In this document: in pieces, positions 50,537 to 63,400 of the stretch
Numbering within the stretch: the first letter of the stretch is position 1
Layout of the letters: each line of letters begins with the position of its first letter
From: Leptasterias polaris
Lineage: Eukaryota > Echinodermata > Asteroidea > Forcipulatida > Asteriidae
Direction of reading: 5' to 3'
Assembly: GCA_037783415.1 (NCBI GenBank)
Contig: JAZGTN010000051.1
Location: 1,178,001-1,242,000, forward strand
Length of the DNA: 64,000 nucleotides
Position numbers and translations under genes: made by a program
Notes under the pieces: generated by a model
What the model was told of the DNA's origin: nothing
The model's database searches: none
What the model saw: the letters and a program-made list of their open reading frames with translations, nothing else

Positions 50537-51329
50537 ATCTTTTGTATTTTTCCTCGACATACGGAGGTTAGATCTAAACTGGAAACTGAAGCCCCTATAT
50601 TAAAGTCAGCAACGTGTCTACTGCCATACTACGCTGAAAACACCGGTTCTCGTCTGATCACCGAAGTTAAGCATCGTCGGGCCCGGTCAGTACTTGGACG
50701 GGAGACCTCCTGGGAATACCGGGTGCTGTAGACATATTTTGTATTTTTCCTCGACATACGGAGGTTAGATCTAAACTGGAAACTGAAGCCCCTAAATTAA
50801 AGTTAGCAACGTGTCTACTGCCATACTACGCTGAAAACACCGGTTCTCGTCTGATCACCGAAGTTAAGCATCGTCAGGCCCGGTCAGTACTTGGACGGGA
50901 GACCTCCTGGGAATACCGGGTGCTGTAGACATCTTTTGTATTTTTCCTCAAAATACGGATGTTAGATATCTAAACTGGAAACTGAAGCCCCTATATTAAA
51001 GTCAACAAAGTGTCTACTGCCATACTACGCTGAAAACAACGGTTCTCGTCTGATCACTGAAGTTAAGAATCGTCGGGCCCGGTCAGTACTTGGACGGGAG
51101 ACCTCCTGGGAATACCGGGTGCTGTAGACATCTTTTTGTTTTTTTCCTCAACATACGGAGGTTAGAAACAATCTAAACTGAAGCCCCTAAATTAAAGTTA
51201 GCAACGTGTCTACTGCCATACTACGCTGAAAACACCGGTTCTCGTCTGATCACCGAAGTTAAGCATCGTCGGGCCCGGTCAGTACTTGGACGGGAGACCT
51301 CCTGGGAATACCGGGTGCTGTAGACATAT

Positions 51330-54290
51330 TTTGTATTTTTCCTCAAAATACGGAAGTTAGATATCTAAACTGGAAACTGAAGCCCCTATATTAAAGTCAA
51401 CAAAGTGTTTACTGCCATACTACGCTGAAAACACCGGTTCTCGTCTGATCACCGAAGTTAAGCATCGTCAGGCCCGGTCAGTACTTGGACGGGAGACCTC
51501 CTGGGAATACCGGGTGCTGTAGACATCTTTTGTATTTTTCCTCAAAATACGGAAGTTAGATATCTAAACTGGAAACTGAAGCCCCTATATTAAAGTCAAC
51601 AAAGTGTTTACTGCCATACTACGCTGAAAACACCGGTTCTCGTCTGATCACTGAAGTTAAGAATCGTAGGGCCCGGTCAGTACTTGGACGGGAGACCTCC
51701 TGGGAATACCGGGTGCTGTAGACATCTTTTCGTATTTTTCCTCAACATACGGAGGTTAGAAACAATCTAAACTGAAGCCCCTAAATTAAAGTTAGCAACG
51801 TGTCTACTGCCATACTACGCTGAAAACACCGGTTCTCGTCTGATCACCGAAGTTAAGCATCGTCGGGCCCGGTCAGTACTTGGACGGGAGACCTCTTGGG
51901 AATACCGGGTGCTTTAGACATCTTTTGTATTTTTCCTCGACATACGGAGGTTAGATCTAAACTGGAAACTGAAGCCCCTAAATTAAAGTTAGCAACGTGT
52001 CTACTGCCATACTACGCTGAAAACACCGGTTCTCGTCTGATAACCGAAGTTAAGCATCGTCGGGCCCGGTCAGTACTTGGATGGGAGACCTCCTGGGAAT
52101 ACCGGGTGCTGTAGACATCTTTTGTATTTTTCCTCGACATACGGAGGTTAGATCTAAACTGGAAACTGAAGCCCCTATATTAAAGTCAGCAACGTGTCTA
52201 CTGCCATACTACGCTGAAAACACCGGTTCTCGTCTGATCACCGAAGTTAAGCATCGTCGGGCCCGGTCAGTACTTGGACGGGAGACCTCCTGGGAATACC
52301 GGGTGCTGTAGACATCTTTTGTATTTTTCCTCAAAATACGGAAGTTAGATATCTAAACTGGAAACTGAAGCCCCTATATTAAAGTCAACAAAGTGTTTAC
52401 TGCCATACTACGCTGAAAACACCGGTTCTCGTCTGATCACCGAAGTTAAGCATCGTCAGGCCCGGTCAGTACTTGGACGGGAGACCTCCTGGGAATACCG
52501 GGTGCTGTAGACATCTTTTGTATTTTTCCTCAAAATACGGAAGTTAGATATCTAAACTGGAAACTGAAGCCCCTATATTAAAGTCAACAAAGTGTTTACT
52601 GCCATACTACGCTGAAAACACCGGTTCTCGTCTGATCACTGAAGTTAAGAATCGTAGGGCCCGGTCAGTACTTGGACGGGAGACCTCCTGGGAATACCGG
52701 GTGCTGTAGACATCTTTTCGTATTTTTCCTCAACATACGGAGGTTAGAAACAATCTAAACTGAAGCCCCTAAATTAAAGTTAGCAACGTGTCTACTGCCA
52801 TACTACGCTGAAAACACCGGTTCTCGTCTGATCACCGAAGTTAAGCATCGTCGGGCCCGGTCAGTACTTGGACGGGAGACCTCTTGGGAATACCGGGTGC
52901 TTTAGACATCTTTTGTATTTTTCCTCGACATACGGAGGTTAGATCTAAACTGGAAACTGAAGCCCCTAAATTAAAGTTAGCAACGTGTCTACTGCCATAC
53001 TACGCTGAAAACACCGGTTCTCGTCTGATAACCGAAGTTAAGCATCGTCGGGCCCGGTCAGTACTTGGATGGGAGACCTCCTGGGAATACCGGGTGCTGT
53101 AGACATCTTTTGTATTTTTCCTCGACATACGGAGGTTAGATCTAAACTGGAAACTGAAGCCCCTATATTAAAGTCAGCAACGTGTCTACTGCCATACTAC
53201 GCTGAAAACACCGGTTCTCGTCTGATCACCGAAGTTAAGCATCGTCGGGCCCGGTCAGTACTTGGACGGGAGACCTCCTGGGAATACCGGGTGCTGTAGA
53301 CATCTTTTGTATTTTTCCTCAAAATACGGAAGTTAGATATCTAAACTGGAAACTGAAGCCCCTATATTAAAGTCAACAAAGTGTTTACTGCCATACTACG
53401 CTGAAAACACCGGTTCTCGTCTGATCACCGAAGTTAAGCATCGTCAGGCCCGGTCAGTACTTGGACGGGAGACCTCCTGGGAATACCGGGTGCTGTAGAC
53501 ATCTTTTGTATTTTTCCTCAAAATACGGAAGTTAGATATCTAAACTGGAAACTGAAGCCCCTATATTAAAGTCAACAAAGTGTCTACTGCCATACTACGC
53601 TGAAAACACCGGTTCTCGTCTGATCACTGAAGTTAAGAATCGTCGGGCCCGGTCAGTACTTGGACGGGAGACCTCCTGGGAATACCGGGTGCTGTAGACA
53701 TCTTTTTGTATTTTTCCTCAACATACGGAGGTTAGAAACAATCTAAACTGAAGCCCCTAAATTAAAGTTAGCAACGTGTCTACTGCCATACTACGCTGAA
53801 AACACCGGTTCTCGTCTGATCACCGAAGTTAAGCATCGTCGGGCCCGGTCAGTACTTGGACGGGAGACCTCTTGGGAAAACCGGGTGCTTTAGACATCTT
53901 TTGTATTTTTCCTCGACATACGGAGGTTAGATCTAAACTGGAAACTGAAGCCCCTAAATTAAAGTTAGCAACGTGTCTACTGCCATACTACGCTGAAAAC
54001 ACCGGTTCTCGTCTGATAACCGAAGTTAAGCATCGTCGGGCCCGGTCAGTACTTGGATGGGAGACCTCCTGGGAATACCGGGTGCTGTAGACATCTTTTG
54101 TATTTTTCCTCGACATACGGAGGTTAGATCTAAACTGGAAACTGAAGCCCCTATATTAAAGTCAGCAACGTGTCTACTGCCATACTACGCTGAAAACACC
54201 GGTTCTCGTCTGATCACCGAAGTTAAGCATCGTCGGGCCCGGTCAGTACTTGGACGGGAGACCTCCTGGGAATACCGGGTGCTGTAGACA
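51330..54290 (+). repeat. 5-unit higher-order repeat, about three copies (period 988 bp)
   Basis: The pair of adjacent units with the CTTTAGAC gene followed by a GATAACCGAAG / TTGGATGGGAG gene recurs at 51896, 52884 and 53872, each 988 bp apart. The first two copies share GAATCGTAGGGCC and CATCTTTTCG, which are absent from the third. The third has GGGAAAACCGGG instead of GGGAATACCGGG. Confidence 0.85.
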
Positions 54291-57200
54291 TCTTTTGTAT
54301 TTTTCCTCGACATACGGAGGTTAGATCTAAACTGGAAACTGAAGCCCCTATATTAAAGTCAGCAACGTGTCTACTGCCATACTACGCTGAAAACACCGGT
54401 TCTCGTCTGATCACCGAAGTTAAGCATCGTCGGGCCCGGTCAGTACTTGGACGGGAGACCTCCTGGGAATACCGGGTGCTGTAGACATCTTTTGTATTTT
54501 TCCTCAAAATACGGAAGTTAGATATCTAAACTGGAAACTGAAGCCCCTATATTAAAGTTAGCAGCGTTTCTACTGCCATACTACGCTGAAAACACCGGTT
54601 CTCGTCTGATCACCGAAGTTAAGCATCGTCGGGCCCGGTCAGTACTTGGACGGGAGACCTCCTGGGAATACCGGGTGCTGTAGACATATTTTGTATTTTT
54701 TCTCAAAATACGGAAGTTAGATTTCTAAACTGGAAACTGAAGCCCCTATATTAAAGTCAACAAAGTGTTTACTGCCATACTACGCTGAAAACACCGGTTC
54801 TCGTCTGATCACCGAAGTTAAGCATCGTCAGGCCCGGTCAGTACTTGGACGGGAGACCTCCTGGGAATACCGGGTGCTGTAGACATCTTTTTGTATTTTT
54901 CCTCAACATACGGAGGTTAGAAACGATCTAAACTGAAGCCCCTAAATTAAAGTTAGCAACGTGTCTACTGCCATACTACGCTGAAAACACCGGTTCTCGT
55001 CTGATCACCGAAGTTAAGCATCGTCGGGCCCGGTCAGTACTTGGACGGGAGACCTCTTGGGAATACCGGGTGCTTTAGACATCTTTTGTATTTTTCCTCG
55101 ACATACGGAGGTTAGATCTAAACTGGAAACTGAAGCCCCTAAATTAAAGTTAGCAACGTTTCTACTGCCATACTACGCTGAAAACACCGGTTCTCGTCTG
55201 ATCACCGAAGTTAAGCATCGTCGGGCCCGGTCAGTACTTGGACGGGAGACCTCCTGGGAATACCGGGTGCTGTAGACATATTTTGTATTTTTTCTCAAAA
55301 TACGGAAGTTAGATTTCTAAACTGGAAACTGAAGCCCCTATATTAAAGTCAACAAAGTGTTTACTGCCATACTACGCTGAAAACACCGGTTCTCGTCTGA
55401 TCACCGAAGTTAAGCATCGTCAGGCCCGGTCAGTACTTGGACGGGAGACCTCCTGGGAATACCGGGTGCTGTAGACATCTTTTGTATTTTTCCTCAAAAT
55501 ACGGAAGTTAGATATCTAAACTGGAAACTGAAGCCCCTATATTAAAGTCAACAAAGTGTTTACTGCCATACTACGCTGAAAACACCGGTTCTCGTCTGAT
55601 CACCGAAGTTAAGCATCGTCGTGCCCGGTCAGTACTTGGACGGGAGACCTCCTGGGAATACCGGGTGCTGTAGACATCTTTTGTATTTTTCCTCAAAATA
55701 CGGAAGTTAGATATCTAAACTGGAAACTGAAGCCCCTATATTAAAGTCAACAAAGTGTCTACTGCCATACTACGCTGAAAACACCGGTTCTCGTCTGATC
55801 ACTGAAGTTAAGAATCGTCGGGCCCGGTCAGTACTTGGACGGGAGACCTCCTGGGAATACCGGGTGCTGTAGACATCTTTTTGTATTTTTCCTCAACATA
55901 CGGAGGTTAGAAACAATCTAAACTGAAGCCCCTAAATTAAAGTTAGCAACGTGTCTACTGCCATACTACGCTGAAAACACCGGTTCTCGTCTGATCACCG
56001 AAGTTAAGCATCGTCGGGCCCGGTCAGTACTTGGACGGGAGACCTCTTGGGAATACCGGGTGCTTTAGACATCTTTTGTATTTTTCCTCGACATACGGAG
56101 GTTAGATCTAAACTGGAAACTGAAGCCCCTATATTAAAGTCAGCAACGTGTCTACTGCCATACTACGCTGAAAACACCGGTTCTCGTCTGATCACCGAAG
56201 TTAAGCATCGTCGGGCCCGGTCAGTACTTGGATGGGAGATCTCCTGGGAATACCGGGTGCTGTAGACATATTTTGTATTTTTCCTCGACATACGGAGGTT
56301 AGATCTAAACTGGAAACTGAAGCCCCTAAATTAAAGTTAGCAACGTGTCTACTGCCATACTACGCTGAAAACACCGGTTCTCGTCTGATCACCGAAGTTA
56401 AGCATCGTCAGGCCCGGTCAGTACTTGGACGGGAGACCTCCTGGGAATACCGGGTGCTGTAGACATCTTTTGTATTTTTCCTCAAAATACGGAAGTTAGA
56501 TATCTAAACTGGAAACTGAAGCCCCTATATTAAAGTCAACAAAGTGTCTACTGCCATACTACGCTGAAAACAACGGTTCTCGTCTGATCACTGAAGTTAA
56601 GAATCGTCGGGCCCGGTCAGTACTTGGACGGGAGACCTCCTGGGAATACCGGGTGCTGTAAACATCTTTTGTATTTTTCCTCGACATACGGAGGTTAGAA
56701 ACAATCTAAACTGAAGCCCCTAAATTAAAGTTAGCTACGTGTCTACTGCCATACTACGCTGAAAACACCGGTTCTCGTCTGATCACCGAAGTTAAGCATC
56801 GTCGGGCCCGGTCAGTACTTGGACGGGAGACCTCCTGGGAATACCGGGTGCTGTAGACATCTTTTGTATTTTTCCTCAAAATACGGAAGTTAGATATCTA
56901 AACTGGAAACTGAAGCCCCTATATTAAAGTCAACAAAGTGTTTACTGCCATACTACGCTGAAAACACCGGTTCTCGTCTGATCACCGAAGTTAAGCATCG
57001 TCAGGCCCGATCAGTACTTGGACGGGAGACCTCCTGGGAATACCGGGTGCTGTAGACATCTTTTGTATTTTTCCTCAAAATACGGAAGTTAGATATCTAA
57101 ACTGGAAACTGAAGCCCCTATATTAAAGTCAACAAAGTGTCTACTGCCATACTACGCTGAAAACACCGGTTCTCGTCTGATCACTGAAGTTAAGAATCGT

Positions 57201-57428
57201 CGGGCCCGGTCAGTACTTGGACGGGAGACCTCCTGGGAATACCGGGTGCTGTAGACATCTTTTTGTATTTTTCCTCAACATACGGAGGTTAGAAACAATC
57301 TAAACTGAAGCCCCTAAATTAAAGTTAGCAACGTGTCTACTGCCATACTACGCTGAAAACACCGGTTCTCGTCTGATCACCGAAGTTAAGCATCGTCGGG
57401 CCCGGTCAGTACTTGGACGGGAGACCTC

Positions 57429-60400
57429 TTGGGAATACCGGGTGCTTTAGACATCTTTTGTATTTTTCCTCGACATACGGAGGTTAGATCTAAACTGGAA
57501 ACTGAAGCCCCTATATTAAAGTCAGCAACGTGTCTACTGCCATACTACGCTGAAAACACCGGTTCTCGTCTGATCACCGAAGTTAAGCATCGTCGGGCCC
57601 GGTCAGTACTTGGACGGGAGACCTCCTGGGAATACCGGGTGCTGTAGACATATTTTGTATTTTTCCTCGACATACGGAGGTTAGATCTAAACTGGAAACT
57701 GAAGCCCCTATATTAAAGTCAGCAACGTGTCTACTGCCATACTACGCTGAAAACACCGGTTCTCGTCTGATCACCGAAGTTAAGCATCGTCGGGCCCGGT
57801 CAGTACTTGGACGGGAGACCTCTTGGGAATACCGGGTGCTTTAGACATCTTTTGTATTTTTCCTCGACATACGGAGGTTAGATCTAAACTGGAAACTGAA
57901 GCCCCTAAATTAAAGTTAGCAACGTGTCTACTGCCATACTACGCTGAAAACACCGGTTCTCGTCTGATCACCGAAGTTAAGCATCGTCAGGCCCGGTCAG
58001 TACTTGGACGGGAGACCTCCTGGGAATACCGGGTGCTGTAGACATCTTTTGTATTTTTCCTCAAAATACGGAAGTTAGATATCTAAACTGGAAACTGAAG
58101 CCCCTATATTAAAGTCAACAAAGTGTCTACTGCCATACTACGCTGAAAACACCGGTTCTCGTCTGATCACTGAAGTTAAGAATCGTCGGGCCCGGTCAGT
58201 ACTTGGACGGGAGACCTCCTGGGAATACCGGGTGCTGTAGACATCTTTTTGTATTTTTCCTCAACATACGGAGGTTAGAAACAATCTAAACTGAAGCCCC
58301 TAAATTAAAGTTAGCAACGTGTCTACTGCCATACTACGCTGAAAACACCGGTTCTCGTCTGATCACCGAAGTTAAGCATCGTCGGGCCCGGTCAGTACTT
58401 GGACGGGAGACCTCTTGGGAATACCGGGTGCTTTAGACATCTTTTGTATTTTTCCTCGACATACGGAGGTTAGATCTAAACTGGAAACTGAAGCCCCTAA
58501 ATTAAAGTTAGCAACGTGTCTACTGCCATACTACGCTGAAAACACCGGTTCTCGTCTGATAACCGAAGTTAAGCATCGTCGGGCCCGGTCAGTACTTGGA
58601 TGGGAGACCTCCTGGGAATACCGGGTGCTGTAGACATCTTTTGTATTTTTCATCGACATACGGAGGTTAGATCTAAACTGGAAACTGAAGCCCCTATATT
58701 AAAGTCAGCAACGTGTCTACTGCCATACTACGCTGAAAACACCGGTTCTCGTCTGATCACCGAAGTTAAGCATCGTCGGGCCCGGTCAGTACTTGGACGG
58801 GAGACCTCCTGGGAATACCGGGTGCTGTAGACATCTTTTGTATTTTTCCTCAAAATACGGAAGTTAGATATCTAAACTGGAAACTGAAGCCCCTATATTA
58901 AAGTTAGCAGCGTTTCTACTGCCATACTACGCTGAAAACACCGGTTCTCGTCTGATCACCGAAGTTAAGCATCGTCGGGCCCGGTCAGTACTTGGACGGG
59001 AGACCTCCTGGGAATACCGGGTGCTGTGGACATATTTTGTATTTTTTCTCAAAATACGGAAGTTAGATTTCTAAACTGGAAACTGAAGCCCCTATATTAA
59101 AGTCAACAAAGTGTTTACTGCCATACTACGCTGAAAACACCGGTTCTCGTCTGATCACCGAAGTTAAGCATCGTCAGGCCCGGTCAGTACTTGGACGGGA
59201 GACCTCCTGGGAATACCGGGTGCTGTAGACATCTTTTTGTATTTTTCCTCAACATACGGAGGTTAGAAACGATCTAAACTGAAGCCCCTAAATTTTAAAG
59301 TTAGCAACGTGTCTACTGCCATACTACGCTGAAAACACCGGTTCTCGTCTGATCACCGAAGTTAAGCATCGTCGGGCCCGGTCAGTACTTGGACGGGAGA
59401 CCTCTTGGGAATACCGGGTGCTTTAGACATCTTTTGTATTTTTCCTCGACATACGGAGGTTAGATCTAAACTGGAAACTGAAGCCCCTAAATTAAAGTTA
59501 GCAACGTGTCTACTGCCATACTACGCTGAAAACACCGGTTCTCGTCTGATAACCGAAGTTAAGCATCGTCGGGCCCGGTCAGTACTTGGATGGGAGACCT
59601 CCTGGGAATACCGGGTGCTGTAGACATCTTGTGTATTTTTCATCGACATACGGAGGTTAGATCTAAACTGGAAACTGAAGCCCCTATATTAAAGTCAGCA
59701 ACGTGTCTACTGCCATACTACGCTGAAAACACCGGTTCTCGTCTGATCACCGAAGTTAAGCATCGTCGGGCCCGGTCAGTACTTGGACGGGAGACCTCCT
59801 GGGAATACCGGGTGCTGTAGACATCTTTTGTATTTTTCCTCAAAATACGGAAGTTAGATATCTAAACTGGAAACTGAAGCCCCTATATTAAAGTTAGCAG
59901 CGTTTCTACTGCCATACTACGCTGAAAACACCGGTTCTCGTCTGATCACCGAAGTTAAGCATCGTCGGGCCCGGTCAGTACTTGGACGGGAGACCTCCTG
60001 GGAATACCGGGTGCTGTGGACATATTTTGTATTTTTTCTCAAAATACGGAAGTTAGATTTCTAAACTGGAAACTGAAGCCCCTATATTAAAGTCAACAAA
60101 GTGTTTACTGCCATACTACGCTGAAAACACCGGTTCTCGTCTGATCACCGAAGTTAAGCATCGTCAGGCCCGGTCAGTACTTGGACGGGAGACCTCCTGG
60201 GAATACCGGGTGCTGTAGACATCTTTTTGTATTTTTCCTCAACATACGGAGGTTAGAAACGATCTAAACTGAAGCCCCTAAATTTTAAAGTTAGCAACGT
60301 GTCTACTGCCATACTACGCTGAAAACACCGGTTCTCGTCTGATCACCGAAGTTAAGCATCGTCGGGCCCGGTCAGTACTTGGACGGGAGACCTCTTGGGA

Positions 60401-63400
60401 ATACCGGGTGCTTTAGACATCTTTTGTATTTTTCCTCGACATACGGAGGTTAGATCTAAACTGGAAACTGAAGCCCCTAAATTAAAGTTAGCAACGTTTC
60501 TACTGCCATACTACGCTGAAAACACCGGTTCTCGTCTGATCACCGAAGTTAAGCATCGTCGGGCCTGGTCAGTACTTGGACGGGAGACCTCCTGGGAATA
60601 CCGGGTGCTGTAGACATATTTTGTATTTTTTCTCAAAATACGGAAGTTAGATTTCTAAACTGGAAACTGAAGCCCCTATATTAAAGTCAACAAAGTGTTT
60701 ACTGCCATACTACGCTGAAAACACCGGTTCTCGTCTGATCACCGAAGTTAAGCATCGTCAGGCCCGGTCAGTACTTGGACGGGAGACCTCCTGGGAATAC
60801 CGGGTGCTGTAGACATCTTTTGTATTTTTCCTCAAAATACGGAAGTTAGATATCTAAACTGGAAACTGAAGCCCCTATATTAAAGTCAACAAAGTGTTTA
60901 CTGCCATACTACGCTGAAAACACCGGTTCTCGTCTGATCACCGAAGTTAAGCATCGTCGTGCCCGGTCAGTACTTGGACGGGAGACCTCCTGGGAATACC
61001 GGGTGCTGTAGACATCTTTTGTATTTTTCCTCAAAATACGGAAGTTAGATATCTAAACTGGAAACTGAAGCCCCTATATTAAAGTCAACAAAGTGTTTAC
61101 TGCCATACTACGCTGAAAACACCGGTTCTCGTCTGATCACCGAAGTTAAGCATCGTCAGGCCCGGTCAGTACTTGGACGGGAGACCTCCTGGGAATACCG
61201 GGTGCTGTAGACATCTTTTGTATTTTTCCTCAAAATACGGAAGTTAGATATCTAAACTGGAAACTGAAGCCCCTATATTAAAGTCAACAAAGTGTCTACT
61301 GCCATACTACGCTGAAAACACCGGTTCTCGTCTGATCACTGAAGTTAAGAATCGTCGGGCCCGGTCAGTACTTGGACGGGAGACCTCCTGGGAATACCGG
61401 GTGCTGTAGACATCTTTTTGTATTTTTCCTCAACATACGGAGGTTAGAAACGATCTAAACTGAAGCCCCTAAATTAAAGTTAGCAACGTGTCTACTGCCA
61501 TACTACGCTGAAAACACCGGTTCTCGTCTGATCACCGAAGTTAAGCATCGTCGGGCCCGGTCAGTACTTGGACGGGAGACCTCTTGGGAATACCGGGTGC
61601 TTTAGACATCTTTTGTATTTTTCCTCGACATACGGAGGTTAGATCTAAACTGGAAACTGAAGCCCCTAAATTAAAGTTAGCAACGTGTCTACTGCCATAC
61701 TACGCTGAAAACACCGGTTCTCGTCTGATCACCGAAGTTAAGCATCGTCGGGCCCGGTCAGTACTTGGACGGGAGACCTCTTGGGAATACCGGGTGCTTT
61801 AGACATCTTTTGTATTTTTCCTCGACATACGGAGGTTAGATCTAAACTGGAAACTGAAGCCCCTATATTAAAGTCAGCAACGTGTCTACTGCCATACTAC
61901 GCTGAAAACACCGGTTCTCGTCTGATCACCGAAGTTAAGCATCGTCGGGCCCGGTCAGTACTTGGACGGGAGACCTCCTGGGAATACCGGGTGCTGTAGA
62001 CATATTTTGTATTTTTCCTCGACATACGGAGGTTAGATCTAAACTGGAAACTGAAGCCCCTATATTAAAGTCAGCAACGTGTCTACTGCCATACTACGCT
62101 GAAAACACCGGTTCTCGTCTGATCACCGAAGTTAAGCATCGTCGGGCCCGGTCAGTACTTGGACGGGAGACCTCTTGGGAATACCGGGTGCTTTAGACAT
62201 CTTTTGTATTTTTCCTCGACATACGGAGGTTAGATCTAAACTGGAAACTGAAGCCCCTAAATTAAAGTTAGCAACGTGTCTACTGCCATACTACGCTGAA
62301 AACACCGGTTCTCGTCTGATCACCGAAGTTAAGCATCGTCAGGCCCGGTCAGTACTTGGACGGGAGACCTCCTGGGAATACCGGGTGCTGTAGACATCTT
62401 TTGTATTTTTCCTCAAAATACGGAAGTTAGATATCTAAACTGGAAACTGAAGCCCCTATATTAAAGTCAACAAAGTGTCTACTGCCATACTACGCTGAAA
62501 ACACCGGTTCTCGTCTGATCACTGAAGTTAAGAATCGTCGGGCCCGGTCAGTACTTGGACGGGAGACCTCCTGGGAATACCGGGTGCTGTAGACATCTTT
62601 TTGTATTTTTCCTCAACATACGGAGGTTAGAAACAATCTAAACTGAAGCCCCTAAATTAAAGTTAGCAACGTGTCTACTGCCATACTACGCTGAAAACAC
62701 CGGTTCTCGTCTGATCACCGAAGTTAAGCATCGTCGGGCCCGGTCAGTACTTGGACGGGAGACCTCTTGGGAATACCGGGTGCTTTAGACATCTTTTGTA
62801 TTTTTCCTCGACATACGGAGGTTAGATCTAAACTGGAAACTGAAGCCCCTAAATTAAAGTTAGCAACGTGTCTACTGCCATACTACGCTGAAAACACCGG
62901 TTCTCGTCTGATAACCGAAGTTAAGCATCGTCGGGCCCGGTCAGTACTTGGATGGGAGACCTCCTGGGAATACCGGGTGCTGTAGACATCTTTTGTATTT
63001 TTCATCGACATACGGAGGTTAGATCTAAACTGGAAACTGAAGCCCCTATATTAAAGTCAGCAACGTGTCTACTGCCATACTACGCTGAAAACACCGGTTC
63101 TCGTCTGATCACCGAAGTTAAGCATCGTCGGGCCCGGTCAGTACTTGGACGGGAGACCTCCTGGGAATACCGGGTGCTGTAGACATCTTTTGTATTTTTC
63201 CTCAAAATACGGAAGTTAGATATCTAAACTGGAAACTGAAGCCCCTATATTAAAGTTAGCAGCGTTTCTACTGCCATACTACGCTGAAAACACCGGTTCT
63301 CGTCTGATCACCGAAGTTAAGCATCGTCGGGCCCGGTCAGTACTTGGACGGGAGACCTCCTGGGAATACCGGGTGCTGTGGACATATTTTGTATTTTTTC

